Shown here: one piece after another, positions 48,200 through 60,666 of the stretch
Layout of the letters: each line of letters starts with the position of its first letter
How positions within the stretch are numbered: the stretch's first letter is position 1
Translations under genes and position numbers: made by a program
Source: Adiantum capillus-veneris
Taxonomy: Eukaryota > Streptophyta > Polypodiopsida > Polypodiales > Pteridaceae
Assembly: GCA_014529385.2 (NCBI GenBank)
Contig: CM043961.1
Location: forward strand, 16,038,478-16,102,477
DNA: 64,000 nucleotides
Reading direction: 5' to 3'
Notes under the pieces: model-generated
The model's input: only the letters and a program-made list of their open reading frames with translations
Database searches by the model: none
Told to the model about the DNA's origin: nothing

Positions 48200-49345
48200 T
48201 GTATGTCAAAAGACAAAGTATGATAGAGGGGAGCAGCCTGGGCTTTCTTCTGCCATTGCCTATACTTGATTCACCATGGGAAAGTATATCTATGGTTTTT
48301 TATCTTTGGATTACTCAAGTCCATACATGGGAACACGGGAAGATGGACAATAGTAGATTGGTTTAGCAAGCAATTGAATTTCATACCAATCAAAAAAACT
48401 ATTAAAGCATACCATATGGCAACCTTTACTATCTCACATGTCTTTAAGTACCATGGCTTACCAATGTCTATAGTATCCAATAAGGATGCAAGAATGACGA
48501 GTAATTTCTAGAAGGGACTAAGTTGAATTTCTCTTCGGTCTATCACCCACAAATGGAGTGAGATAGCAAATTCAACTATCATTGCTCTACTTAAAGCCTA
48601 TGTAGATCAAAGATATCAATGAGAAAAGAATTTATGCTTAGTAGAACAACATTGACCATACTTCTACACGAAAAGGCACCCTTCAAAGTAATTAAAGGAA
48701 GATCCAAGGTCCCATTGATAATCAAGACACTTGGGAATATATTTGCTACTACTGATGAGTATAGTAGAGATCTTAAAGCATCTTTTCAAAAGATCAAATA
48801 AGCTATATCCGTCACTCAACATAAGCGAAAGGATATTGTTGATAAGCGTAGATGAGCCTTGACCTTCAAAGAAAATAACTGGGTATGCTCAAGTTTCCAA
48901 AATCACGCCTAATTCACACTACGGGCATGGGAACACAAGGACAACCAAAAGGTCACTAGAAACATTATGCTCAGTTAGCAAAAAGATATTATGGCCATTT
49001 CAAATTCTCATGCCAATCAATGAAACAATTACAAGTTACGTTACCAAGTACCTGGCTCATTCATAATGACTTTCATGTGAGTCTCTTCAAACCTTATAAG
49101 GGAGGCCCACCCAAAGAACTAGCCATTGAAGAACCACCTGAGTTTGAGGGTCAAGAAGATTTTTTGCATCCAGAGAGCATCATACAACACGAAGACAAGG
49201 TTTTAAGAAGTGGTAAGACTATCCGACAATATCTTGTCAAATTTACAAATTATCCTTTTGAAGATGGAAGGTGGATGCAAGACATCCACCTAAAGGATAA
49301 TGTAAACCTTCTAAATACTTACAATAACTCCTATCAAAGTTAAGA
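48200..49345 (+). pseudogene. Chromovirus (Ty3/gypsy) integrase with chromodomain
   Basis: It begins with the end of the zinc-binding domain (TKYDRGEQPG). The core follows: TGRWTIVDWFSKQLNF, IPIKKTIKAYHMATF, then VFKYHGLPMSIVSNKDARMT, where the second catalytic Asp (usual VSDRDPR) is Asn. The third motif is wrecked by a stop after HPQM. The C-terminal part gives EKAPFKVIKGRSKVPL, then TWLIHNDFHVSLFKPYKGGP and EEPPEFEGQEDFLHPESI. A chromodomain follows (SGKTIRQYLVKF, NYPFEDGRWMQ) ending at 49,343. Chromodomains steer integration to heterochromatin. Multiple stops and frameshifts are present. Confidence 0.92.
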
Positions 49346-49677
49346 ATCATTTATAAAGAAGTATATTTCATTAAAAAAATTTGTCTTGTTTGACTCTAAG
49401 ATTCCTTTTGAATGTTCATAAGTTTGAAGTGTATGCATACCATAAATCACACTTTTGGTAGCTCTCAAGCATCTAGTAGACCTTGTCAATCTATTATGAA
49501 AGATGATTAGGGCTAGATAAACGCATGCTGGCAACAGCTAATCCTTCCAAGCCCCAAGCGGAATCAGTCTCTCCACTATGGAAGAATGTCAACGAGTAAA
49601 GAGAGATCCTTTACCGAAAGCAACAGGACTACTTATGACTTTATTTTTCCACCCCATAGTCGAGGAAGACTATGATT

Positions 49678-49692
49678 TCAAGGGAGAGGTAA
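49678..49692 (+). promoter_or_regulatory. Chromovirus polypurine tract
   Basis: TCAAGGGAGAGGTAA just before TGTCATGA. It stands ~335 bp after the integrase end, as expected in chromoviruses. Confidence 0.65.
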
Positions 49693-50706
49693 TGTCATGA
49701 ATATCAATTTCTAAACTTACAAAAGTATTTTCCAACTTAAATTGGCCACTTAAGTCCAAGGAAAATAAAAAGAGAACAAGTGAAAGCAATTAAGTGTGCT
49801 AATGGACCAACTGGTCAAGGCTTGGGACCAAAAGGGAAAATTCCATAAAAGAGCAAGGGTAATTGCTAATTAGTTATCTCGGTCATGAGTACATGTCAAG
49901 AAAGGATAAATGTATCCGGGCAACCTTGATCGAAGGTACAGGACAAAGGAGATGAATGAGAGAAAGTATGGAAATCCAAAAAATAGAAAGTGAATCTGCT
50001 AAGCTCAAGTCATTAGAATAACTCTCTAGACTCTAAGTATGAAGTCTCGGAAGCCTCAGGGTAAAATTCTAACTTACCACAAAATGTCTGAATTTAGTAG
50101 ATCTAAATTTAGCAGGTTTTTGGAGTAGCTTGATGGCACCTCCAAAGCACTATGCTAAGGTTTTTCATAGGAGGTGGAAGTTTTAGATCCCAAAGGATGA
50201 GCTTTATTTTTACCAAAAGTCGATCCTAATTTAGCAGGTCCTAAATTAGCAGGTAAGTTGTAGCCCCAAGTCAACTTCATAAGCCTCCAAGGTTTGTGCA
50301 AAGGTCTTGCACCCGAGCTAGTTAATTAAAAGGTAAGTTTATAGATTTTATTGAACGAAAGGGAAAATCTAAAGACTAAGGCTAGATCAGACCTTCCTCA
50401 TTTAGTAAGTTGACTCTAGTCTTTGTTTACTAAGCTTAGCTAGGCCACATGTATAATGTAGCATACACTTGCTTTGTGTGAACTTAACAAGTGTGTGGTG
50501 TGTGCACTTTCCAAGAAGATGCAAGAGGGGACACGTTTTGGACATGCTTGAGTTGCACTAGAGGAGTTCCCACCTCATTGGTCAAGAGGGAAGCATTCGA
50601 ATTCAAGTCTAGATGGAAACTTACATAAGATATATAAGAGGGGGATCCTTGCATTTGTGAGACTCTTGATCCTCTCGCACGTACTCTCAAGTGCACAAGA
50701 TTGACA

Positions 50707-50746
<40 letters not shown>

Positions 50747-51297
50747 GGGAGCTCTAGAGATGGACTCTATGCTCAATCTCTTGGCTATGCAGGAAAATCC
50801 AAGCCAATCAAAGTTTCTTCTTCTCTATCTATACTATTCTATTACTAAGCTATGCTAAGATCTTTCCCATGAGCAAATGTACAACTTGAAAAATACTTCT
50901 CTCCATCTTCATCTTCCTCTTCCCTAGAGTTCCTTTCTCCCTACTCGGGTGTTTAGGATTTGAGAAGAAGGGTTCTACCATGGAGTCTTGAAGACACCAC
51001 CTTCTTAATTCAAGCAATTCTTTGCAAGAGCACAAACGTGTATTGTAAAAAAGCTCTCTTTTGAGAGGATTATAATACAAGTCCTTTTGGGGGGAAGATC
51101 GGCTCCAAGCAAATCTGGTCCTCATCGATTTGTCAATCTTAATTAGTTATTCTCTTTGAATTATGGGTAAAATTGTTTTAAATGTGTATTTGTGTAAAGA
51201 AATCATCCCATCACAACCCTATGTTCTCCTTGCTATCTCTCTCCTTTCATAGTTATATTCTGTTGAATCTAAAAGTAAGTGTAGATTCTCTGACAGC
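49693..51297 (+). repeat. Probable chromovirus 3' LTR
   Basis: Starts TGTCATGAATATC after the polypurine tract. It contains a TATA box (ATATATAAGAGG, ~50,630) and a CT run (50,709-50,743) of the kind seen in R/U5. The right border at CTGACA (~51,297) is a guess; no partner LTR is in the window. Confidence 0.5.
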
Positions 51298-51349
51298 TGG
51301 CAACATTTGCGACTATGCCCGAGAGGAATCAAGCTACTTTGATACCAAT

Positions 51350-51576
51350 TGTTGCAATTAGGGTTGCAAAGAAACACACACGGCTTGGAAAATATGAATA
51401 AGCTCAAGGCACACAAGAGAGAGCATATTTCTTAGTGCACAATGGAAAGATAAGTTAGCCCTAGAATAATGGGTGTATATACAATGCACGGGGGAAAAAC
51501 CTCCTAGTGAGCAAAAAAAAATACCCTGGCGGCCCTAAGAGTGTTCACACACATCACTACATTGTATATGATAACA
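51350..51576 (-). repeat. Third Copia-B family LTR with primer-site stub
   Basis: 227 bp, exactly the Copia-B LTR length, TGTTGCAATTAGGG to GATAACA, more diverged than the other two. GATACCAAT just left of it keeps the last part of the primer site, so it is a 5' LTR fragment rather than a solo LTR made by LTR-LTR recombination. The rest of the element is gone. Confidence 0.88.
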
Positions 51577-51811
51577 AAATGTAGCTTACAAAGATTCAAG
51601 TGATTAAAAAAAAATAAGACTTAAGTCTTGGATAAAGAGGATAAATCTTAGGACTTTCCTAACGAAATCTAAAATGATAAGAGAGATGCAAAGCTAAATG
51701 CACCGAATAGTTGGATAACCAAAGAGAAAGTACTATGTCAAAATTCAAGTGTAAAATGCACTACTTGATGCCTATGGATACTACAAATTGTGTGAAATAC
51801 AAAATCACAAA
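51577..51811. other. Unassigned
   Basis: AT-rich, no gene. Confidence 0.5.
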
Positions 51812-51929
51812 GAGATATTCAAGTCCCTTGCAAACAAAGGAAACAAAAAAGAATAGAACCAAACCAAGAAGAGATATTCAAGTCCCTTGCAAACAAAGGA
51901 AACAAAAAAGAATAGAACCAAACCAAGAA
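51812..51929. repeat. 59-bp perfect tandem duplication
   Basis: Copies at 51,812-51,870 and 51,871-51,929, each beginning GAGATATTCAAGTCCC, appear identical, so the duplication is recent. Confidence 0.95.
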
Positions 51930-52019
51930 AGACCAAAGAAAAGAACAATCACCAAAAATAACCACATTCAAATAAAAAAATAAATACCAAGAACTGAAAC
52001 AAACTCTTAAAGAGGTTTG

Positions 52020-53560
52020 GATTATCATGATGGAAATTGAGAAAGAATCGAAGTTAGATCAGATTAGTGTTCCATCCCATTACAAGAGGTACACAGTCTA
52101 TGATTAAACGATTGTGATAAAAGAGCCAATGAGAGAGATCAAAGGACCAAGGATATCTTACTATGGACCTAAGAAAGCAAAGAAGATTGACCTAGAAAAA
52201 TATAGAGAAGAGCCAAGGTCTACGTATATTGTGAATAATCTAACTCTTGAAAGAGGAGGAGATCTTTATAGCAATACTCAAGGAATATAGAAATTTTTTG
52301 GTTTATCGTATAAAGATTTTAAACGAGTGGTTTTTGAAATTTTCAAGCATATAATCCCTCTTAATACTGATGCTAAACCAAGTAGACATCGTCCATGTAC
52401 CTACAATGAAACATTTACTAGAAACATCAAGGAGAAGATAGACAAATTAAAAGAAGCAGAATTCATCTATGAAATAGAACATATATATTGGGTCTCACCA
52501 ATTGTGGTTATGCCCAATAAAAATGGAAAATGGAGGGTGTGTGTCAACCTCAAAAAGGTGAACATTGCAACCATTCAAAAATTTCCTCTTAGCAAGCATG
52601 TACCGGAAAAAGTGGTTGTTGGCAAGGAAGCTTATAGCTTCTTAGATATCTTCTCTTGACATAATTAGATGGAAGTCAAACCCTGAAGATCAATATAACG
52701 TAGCCTTTTCCACTTGATGAGGTTTTTATGCATATAGAGTTTTGCATTTTAGCTTAACAAATGCATCATTGAACTTTTATAGACTAATGACCCACACGTT
52801 TAGACAATATCTATGGATATTCTAAGAAATTTTGCATGATTACCTTTGCATTCATTCCCAAGTAATCATGCATTGATTACCCTTGCCTTCATTCCCAAGT
52901 CATCATTCCTTGTCAAGAGAAAACCATATAGAGTATCTATGATAAGGTTTTTAGAAGTGTAGAATCTATAGACTGCCTAAATGATGAGAAATGTATCTTC
53001 ATGGTAAGAAAAGGCAAGATTCTTAGTCACAAAGTGTTTTAAAAAAAATCCATGGATTTCGAGAAGATCAAAGTGATCAAAGAATTTGCTAGACCTATGA
53101 CAATGAAATAAGTACAAGCCTTTATGGGCCCATTGTGGATATTATCAGATGATTCATCTACATGTATGCAGTAGTTGCTAAATCTCTTTACCCATTGATT
53201 GTGAACTTTGATTGGACAGAAGAATGTGAGAAATATTTTCAACACCTTAATAACTTCTTGATTTTTGCTACTACTTACTGACAAATCAATCCACATTTTT
53301 TATGGATCATCAAGATTTGCTTTATCTAGTAAAGAAACTCTGCAACATAGAATGTATTGTTTGATGGTTTATCATCTTGTTTGAGTTTGATTTCACACTA
53401 GTAGAGAAAGGTACAACCCCACCAAAGTGCTAAACACCTTTCATGGGTGATGCATGGGGAAACACCTATTCAAGTGGATGATGCTCTACTTGATTCATAT
53501 GTTCTTTAACATAAAAATGGTGCTTAGATGGAGTAAGCACCCACCATAGGAAGTATCCAA
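52020..53560 (+). pseudogene. Gypsy relic A: reverse transcriptase
   Basis: The plus strand reads FGLSYKDFKRVVFEI, HIIPLNTDAKPSRHRPCTYN, IDKLKEAEFIYEIEHIYWVS and PIVVMPNKNGKWRVCVNLKK, then EAYSFLDIFS: gypsy RT fingers and first palm motif (LDIFS for LDGFS). Broken remains of AFTTEWGxYAYRVMPFG follow near 52,700, then NAPxNFYRLMTHTFRQYL. Near 53,060 comes the connection (KIKVIKEFARPMTM, QAFMGPLW) and FDWTEECEKYFQHL. The RNase H core is deleted at ~53,270. Frequent stops. Relic B at 58.2 kb is a related copy. Confidence 0.85.
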
Positions 53561-53949
53561 CTAGAGAAATCAAAATCTCTCTTATTGTTGGTTGGACATC
53601 TCTATATATAGGGAATAGACCAACTATTGCAACCATGCATTGAGCCTAAAGAAATATTTTTCTATCTAGCTCAAGTGCATATTCAAAGTACTAGTTGTTA
53701 CAATGAAAAAGTGTAATCAATGCTTGATGATATTAGGTGTATATTGTCCAAATATAAGAAGGATAGTGCATGAGTATATAGATGAGGGTATGAGATGGTG
53801 GTAAACCGCCACAGGACCTTGTAACCATGTTTTAAATTATAGTGGTATCCAAGTGGAGAAACTACATTGTAATATACCTAATGACTAGAACCTTCCCTAA
53901 GGGACTGAGCAAGGCAAGGATCAAATCAACTGAAAAAGAAGCCTAAGAA

Positions 53950-54193
53950 TATGAGATTATTTATAATCATCTATACAAAAGGAATAAATATGGGCAATTA
54001 GGAATGTGTGCAATAGAGAGTGAGTATATACTAATACTCAAGCAAGCACACGCAAGTCAAGCAAGAGGTCAGGACTATGAGATTATTTATAATCATCTAT
54101 AAAAAAGGATGATGGGAAATTATGAATGTGTGCAATAGAGAGTGAGTATATACCAATACTTAAGCAAGCGCTCGTAGGTCAAGCAAGAGGTCA
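53950..54193. repeat. ~125-bp tandem duplication
   Basis: ATGAGATTATTTATAATCAT at 53,951 and 54,077; both units end GCAAGAGGTCA (54,061 and 54,183). Confidence 0.9.
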
Positions 54194-54620
54194 TTTTTTT
54201 GCTAATCATACATCCAAAGTAGTTATGGTTGCTAGTAATTGGTGACCATCCACAAGCCAATGTCCAGTCTAGAAGCACAAGCAAGATTTTGTGTACTATG
54301 CTTACCAAAATTGTAAGCAGGTCTATCTCAGATTGAGTGCAAAAGCTACACTCAGCTTTTATGGGCATATCAAGTTGCGCACAACACAATCTTTGGCATT
54401 AATGCTATATTGCTCTTGAAGTTTTTAATTCCTACTCTACACATAGATACAGAATTAAAGTGGATAGGGAATGAATTGTTAACAAGAATTGATCAACTTG
54501 AACATTTATATAAAGCATGACTTAGACCCATAGCCAACATACATGCTAAAAATAATCCATGAAGGAATTTCACAATCAACATGCAAAATTAGGGATTTTT
54601 CAATAGGTGGTAACGGCCTG
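54194..54620 (+). pseudogene. Gypsy relic A: integrase C-terminal part
   Basis: Integrase remains after the duplicated segment: PQANVQSRSTSKILCTMLTK (the Glu-motif helix, usual PQGNGxAESSNK), then IFGINAILLLKFLIPTLHID and NELLTRIDQLEHLYK, the region following the core in non-chromodomain gypsy elements. No chromodomain follows. The Glu of the motif is not preserved. Confidence 0.7.
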
Positions 54621-56001
54621 GTATACACCTTGAAACAAATGCAAAGAAAAAGAAATGACAAAAAAATGGATTTTTTGTGGTTCATTGCATATCACCAAGC
54701 GATGATGTTTGCAGATGCTACAGAGGATACCCCTAGTAAAATCTACCATTGTATTTACCAATTTGTAAAAGTGCATGAGATTATCAGATGTACTATGTTG
54801 TAAATGCCCAATTATTTTTTCTATAAATGTACAATACTCATAGGAAGTGGACCGAGAGGTCACATATTGAAATCCCTAGGTATATAAGTCATTCTTGAAG
54901 GCTATTTTAGAGAGACTTTTGAATAAACTATCGGACCAATGAAGCTTAGCTATAGAGAACTTTTGTAAAATTAACATTTCTCTTAATCTGGTGATCCAAA
55001 TCAACTTTTGACATTTCCATCCCTCTCCTCTTGCTCTTTCTGTTGAATGTATTCACTGTCAATTTGATGAAAGTTCTTGTCAATTTTGTGTGAGTTTACA
55101 TTTGTTGTTAAGAAATATTTTAAGTTTAAATGCTAATCTTTTTATAGGAGGTTGATCCTAGTCCTTAGCGACAGCGGCTGTTAGAAAGTTTCCAATTGCA
55201 GCTTGATTATCATTGTAACAATGGATTGCAATTTGTGTACCCTGCAAAATTAGGTTTCGGTTATGTAGAATTGTTACGATAGCCATTACCTACCTTCTCC
55301 TAGATTTTTGAAGTATTTAAAGCAGTGTTAACTAAGAAGTCATCAACTGATTAGTTGGCATGAGCATTGACTATTTACCTGATGATTGGTTGCTATTTTT
55401 TCATTTGTGATTGCTCTTGAGTGCATCTTCTAGAAGTCTCCATTGTGATTGACAACTCAATGCATCTATGTGTCCCATCTCAATCGCTTCTCTAAGTATT
55501 GACATTGTGTATGTTAGTGCTAGATAGTTACGCTATACACATCCGTCACAACGATCCACTAGCATTGGCACCATTGTTAAGGATTCAATATTATGATGGT
55601 CGGGTAACATTGTGACCCTACTTACGTTTATCCAAAACTTTAGAAAAATCGTTCCATATTGACCAGTGATATGAAGGCAAAATGGGGTTTGGTCACTTTA
55701 GAGAGTCTTGGAGTCGGGGACTAGCTAGATCTTTTCTTTTGGTAGCAAAGAGTGTTTGTGATTGAAGGTAAATCCAAGCATTGCCAAATTGCAAATTTCT
55801 TTAAAAGGTTTTCCACTCCACCATCATTTGTCATAATTTCAAGCTTTGTTTATTTCATTCGGCAATCTTTCATTTCAGTTTATATGAGTATGTTAAGTAG
55901 GCCAAGACATTAATAATCTGAGCTACCCACTCACAAAATATCAAGGAAATAGCTTCCAATACCCTAAGGAACATATAAGTTTGGTTGCAAACTAGTGGGG
56001 A
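54621..56001. other. Unassigned
   Basis: No domain recognised; may include the LTR of gypsy relic A, but no borders found. Confidence 0.45.
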
Positions 56002-56021
56002 ACATGGATTGTGATCCACGT
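56002..56021. repeat. Single copy of the palindromic core
   Basis: ACATGGATTGTGATCCACG followed by TACC; no second copy within 300 bp. Confidence 0.6.
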
Positions 56022-57362
56022 ACCTCGGAGCTAAAACTTTGACATTTGTGTAGACTTTCAAACCTCATCACTTGCAAACACCAATTGCCACAATTTGGGT
56101 ACAAAAAGAACTGTAAAACCTCATCGAAATTAACAGATTTAAATTTTTTTAATCAAATTCACCAAGACAAAGTGCAAAGGAATCCCGAGAAATTGAAGTC
56201 TAAATGAGAAATGCTCTTGTGAAAAACTTTCAATTAACCTCCTCTACAAGTGGTACAAATCTTGAAGCGAAGTCATTCTAGTGATGGATCGCAAACCCTT
56301 AGAGTGATTTTTGACTAGAGAGGTACTCACTACACAAATCCAATATCAAGAAACATACTTAGCGCATTGGGTCACAAAAAAGACCTAGAAGTCAAAGGAA
56401 AATACTCAAAATAGGGAAGTATACAAAAATCGCTAGACTTACCAAAGAACTAGGGTTTGACCTATTCAAAGAGGTCCAAATTGAAAAGGTTGTAGATACA
56501 CTCTCTTGACATAATGTGTGACCAGCTATTAAAAGATCATGCCCAGATGTTGCACAACATAGATCGTGATACATCATTTTCAGTAAACTAAAGTGAGGTT
56601 CATACCACACATAACCCTAGTGTCAAGAAGCCTAGTGGTTTTTCCAATCACAATTTGGACAAATATAAGCATTTTGACAAAGTTGAAAGTTGTTTCAAAT
56701 TTTGGAATCAACAAGTCGATAAAAATTTGGTAGATTCTGAGTGTAAATAGCCAATAAACTCAAGAACTCTCAAGTAATATTTGTTTCCAAGTTGAGAGCC
56801 AAGGGTTTCTATCAACAAGTAGCACACATTTATGAAGGAGGTACACACATTCTTGGAAATTAGGTAGCAGATTGGGATTCTACATTACCTTCTACTACAA
56901 ATTTTCATGGTTTTAAGATCAAGATGATTGTGTCAATCTAGAAATCTATTCCAAGGATACATAGTTAGTACCATATCAAGGGAAGAGAGAATAGATATGG
57001 GTTTTCAAAGCCTTCATAGACCATTCAAGAAGGAATCTTGTTGGTGGATACATCATTTGATAACTACTATCAAATCATGTCTGAAAGATTTGCACATGTG
57101 AGTTTTAAGAGTGAAGCTGAGATCCATGGGCATCCAATGCTAAACCAAAAATAAAACTTGTGAAACTGAAATACTTGTTTGAAAATGACAAGGAGCCAAA
57201 ATGTACAAAGACTCAATGGAGCATTATTGTATCGGGATAATTGATCAATCCTGTGAGTTCAAGGAGCTAGTGCATGTAGATTATAATGGGGATAGAAACT
57301 TTGATGAAGATGCAGTTGAGTATCAAGTTATATTGGACCCACATATTGTTAATAATTAATGC
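56022..57362. other. Unassigned
   Basis: No recognised gene. Confidence 0.45.
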
Positions 57363-57794
57363 ATGATGGGTACTAAAGCAAAATTTAACAAGGAACCAGA
57401 GGAGAGACTAACAAACTATGCTTATATGGCCCTATATAGGTTCATCAATATGCATCAACATAACTTCTTTAAGTGTGTAGAGCCCAACGCTAGAGACTTA
57501 ATGGACCAAAAGACTCACCATGTATTCACGCATGCAGATATCAAGGGAGTCGAAAATCTTATGGTAGATAGATATGGATGAGAGTATGAACCTTATGATC
57601 CAATCGAGTTGGAACAATACACATATGTGGGTACTCCGATATCTACTCACTACATACCACCAAGTGTGAGTACACCAAGGATGTCAAAAACCCATCCACA
57701 TAGTTTTGAGACACAAATGGTGGGGAGAACTAGATTCAATGAATCTGAGGAACATACACATGTTTTGGGGTCACAACCTACAAGATCAATGTGA
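57363..57794 (+). pseudogene. Unrecognised open segment upstream of gypsy RNase H
   Basis: Two plus-strand frames, FNKEPEERLTNYAYMALYRF and YGTPIS-like EQYTYVGTPISTHYIPPS, give ~140 codons nearly without stops on the side expected for gag/pol of gypsy relic B. No motif recognised. Confidence 0.3.
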
Positions 57795-58189
57795 TCACAA
57801 ACATCTAGAAATGTTGTTCATGGGAGTAGTTCTTATTCCATTAGGCCAGTTAGGTGGTTATACTACTATAATAGGGTAAAGAGGACCACTATTTGAAGAT
57901 AGAGTTCCACAAATCATAGCCCAAAAAGAATGTCAAAGATGATTCCACTAGGTTTCCTCCAAGAGTACAAGAAATAGGGAGAGAAGTCTTCATAAGGGAC
58001 CCATAAATGATAAGATGTACGTATGTTGAACCATGACGAATAAGACCATCGCACGTAGCAAAATGTGTGAACAAAAAGGATGGTGGATCTAGAGATCCTC
58101 ATACTCAATAAGAATGATTTGGACTAATCTTTTACATAAACAAGATCATGGTGATTTTAGAATCACCTAAACCTATGATAGTGATGGTC

Positions 58190-58700
58190 CATCATGGATG
58201 TTATTGACGATTCATCTACATGTATACAGTAGTTACAAACCCTCTTTACTAATTGATCATGCACTTTGATTTGACGGAAGAATGTGAGAAGATTTTTCAA
58301 TAGCATAAATATTTCTTGATTTTTGCTCTAATTTTGAAAGCTGCAGATTGGACAAAGATTTTTGATGTCCACATAGATGCATCAACTTATGTTGTAGGAT
58401 GCATACTAGCTTGGCCTAGGGAGGGTAACATGGATTTTCCAATTTTCTATGCTAGTCAAGAATTTAATAGAGCTAAGAAGAACTACACAATTATAGAGCG
58501 AGAAGGATTGGTGATGATCTATGCAATAAATATTATTTATAGGCAAATCAATTCACATTTATTATGGATCATCAAGTCTTGCTATATCAAGTGAGCAAAC
58601 CCTAAAACATAGGACATATTGTTTGATGGTTTATCATATTTCTTGAGTTTGATTTCATAGTAGTAATCAAGAAAGGATTGCTCATCTTTGAGAAATGATG
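58190..58700 (+). pseudogene. Gypsy relic B: RNase H
   Basis: The plus strand reads LKAADWTKIFDVHIDASTYV, then VGCILAWPREGNMDFPIFYA, SQEFNRAKKNYTIIEREGLV and MIYAIN. This is the gypsy RNase H with its first Asp (HIDAS) and Glu (EREGL). A shifted frame gives HFIYYGSSSLAISSE-like remains of the FTDHxAL strand, then LEFDF. The flanks (58,190-58,320 and 58,545-58,680) match 53,130-53,400 of relic A, which lacks this core. Confidence 0.9.
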
Positions 58701-59079
58701 CAGAGGAAAGCACCCATGCAAGTGGATGATAATCACAAAACTTGACAAAAGAAGATGATCTCGTGACATGATGCCTTATTCTTGCAGTGACTTCAATGTG
58801 CATTCTGACCCATCTCAACCTCAATAGAGAAGATTGTACAGTTTACTTCACACAAAAAATGTTATCCAAGTCGTTCAGGATGTAGCCATTGTATACAATT
58901 CAACACTTGACCATGCTTGACTCAAAAACCTTCCCCCGGAGAAACTTTTCCAAACATGATTTTGCTTCTCGTCTGACCACTCCTCCATCCAAGTACTCAT
59001 TCTAAAACAGAATAACTTCAACATATTTTGCACCTTTTTCTCTATATATACTTCCATGCCATGTTTCATTTCTTTTTGG

Positions 59080-59083
<4 letters not shown>
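58701..59083. other. Decayed gypsy sequence, unresolved
   Basis: GATGCA.AGG.AA.CACC and AAGTGGATGAT near 58,700 echo relic A near 53,450. No domain readable. Confidence 0.4.

Positions 59084-59158
<75 letters not shown>
59084..59158. repeat. (CT)n microsatellite
   Basis: About 37 CT units. Confidence 0.97.
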
Positions 59159-59163
<5 letters not shown>

Positions 59164-59689
59164 CATAATGTTTCGCACTCTAACTATATACAAATAAACA
59201 TGATTTCTTTTACATTTTTTGGAACTCTAAATCATGCTTACAATTGTTTTATATAGCTATTTGCAATCTTGTGTGTACACGCGTGCGCGTGTGTATTTAT
59301 GTGAATAAAATCATAAAAACAAGATTTCCATTTAACATTGCCATCACACATATACAAATATACATAAAACTATACAAATATACCAACACACATATTGCAT
59401 AAATATAAAACTACCCCACTTCAAAATTCTATATGTGTTTTAGTAAGGGCAAGCCTAGTGATTTATCACCTTGTTTACCTAATATATTATGAATTGCTAT
59501 GGTTCATGGTGGAAAGTGTTTAATTTCTTTCAAAAGAGCACCTACGCATCTATTCCCTCAACTTTCATGTATGCGAAGAGCATAAACTAAGCCATGAGAA
59601 CTGGCATGAAGATGCAGGCTCGGATAAGTTTTTGCAAGGTATTATAGGCCCTAGTGTTAACATACGCAAATCTGCTGCAACAACATGCA

Positions 59690-60645
59690 AATTCATGCAT
59701 TTTATAGCTTATGAAGATTTTTATTCACAACGAGTGCAATATTATCCATAGAGATATCCTCCCATTTATCACTGGGAATATCCAAAGGATGTATGGGTCG
59801 CCTAATAATGACCGTGATCCTAAGTTAAACAATCACTTCTAGAGGGCTACAACGGTTGGGAACACAACTCAATCTTAATATTGTAAATCTTCTAGAGACA
59901 GATGGGCAGATTGAGCGAGTTAACTAGGGGTGCTAAACAATATGCTATGAGCATACCTTAGAAAGATTAGGGGTGCTAAACGATATGCTATGAGCATACC
60001 TTAGAAAGAAGCAATCTGATTAGAAGATTATCTTCCTATTTTGTAGTTGTCTTCTAATAGTGCAAAGCATGTTACTACTTGGTTTAGTCTCTTCACGCTT
60101 ATGTACAGATTTTAAAGTAGGTCACCAATTACAGTGAAATTGACCTCTTAAAACAATTAGCAAGTCAAGGACTTTATCCAAGATCCTTTGGATATGTTGA
60201 AAATTGCACGTTGAAATGTTTGACAAGCACAAGATGGATTCAAGATGCATGCTGATGAGAAATGTACTTTCACGCAAAGTCAAGAAGAGGTATTCTTATG
60301 TGTTTCAGAGCCTCCAAAAATTTTGAAAATTGGTCATCCATCTAGTTACCTCTAAGATGGTGTGGCCCATTCAAAATACTCCAACAAGTTGACGATATGG
60401 ATTGCACACTCTCGTATTCATCTAGTTTTCATGTAAGCCATTTATCTTACCAAGGGATAACAATGTCATCAACCAAGATGCTCTTGTTGATTTCATTGAA
60501 CCTCCCACTCAACCGCATGAACCTAAATATATCTTCACCATCATGGTATAGGTTAATTATAAGGATAGACCTGAGGAAGGGACCACTTAGAAACATATTA
60601 GCGTTTTTAAGAAGAAATGGCCACTTTTGTTTCCGAAGATGAAAA
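59690..60645 (+). pseudogene. Gypsy relic B: integrase remains
   Basis: The plus strand gives YGSPNNDRDPKLNNHF (second catalytic Asp region), then TVGNTTQ, LETDGQIERVN (third motif with its Glu) and QYAMSIP. Far downstream, FHVSHLSYQGI and VDFIEPPTQPHEP suggest the C-terminal part near 60,420-60,530. A 43-bp tandem duplication interrupts it at 59,925-60,010. Many stops. Confidence 0.75.
59925..60010. repeat. 43-bp tandem duplication
   Basis: TAGGGGTGCTAAAC at 59,925 and 59,968, one difference seen. Confidence 0.93.
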
Positions 60646-60652
60646 CACTTCT

Positions 60653-60663
60653 CAAAGGGGGAG
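60653..60663 (+). promoter_or_regulatory. Gypsy relic B polypurine tract
   Basis: AAAGGGGGAG, followed by TAA and a probable 3' LTR start TGTTAGAGC at 60,667. The LTR's right end is not determined. Confidence 0.65.
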
Positions 60664-60666
60664 TAA

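Noticed and set aside
51350-51576. Solo LTR by LTR-LTR recombination
   Set aside because: Part of the primer site is still attached on the inner side, which a solo LTR would lack, and no target duplication is present.
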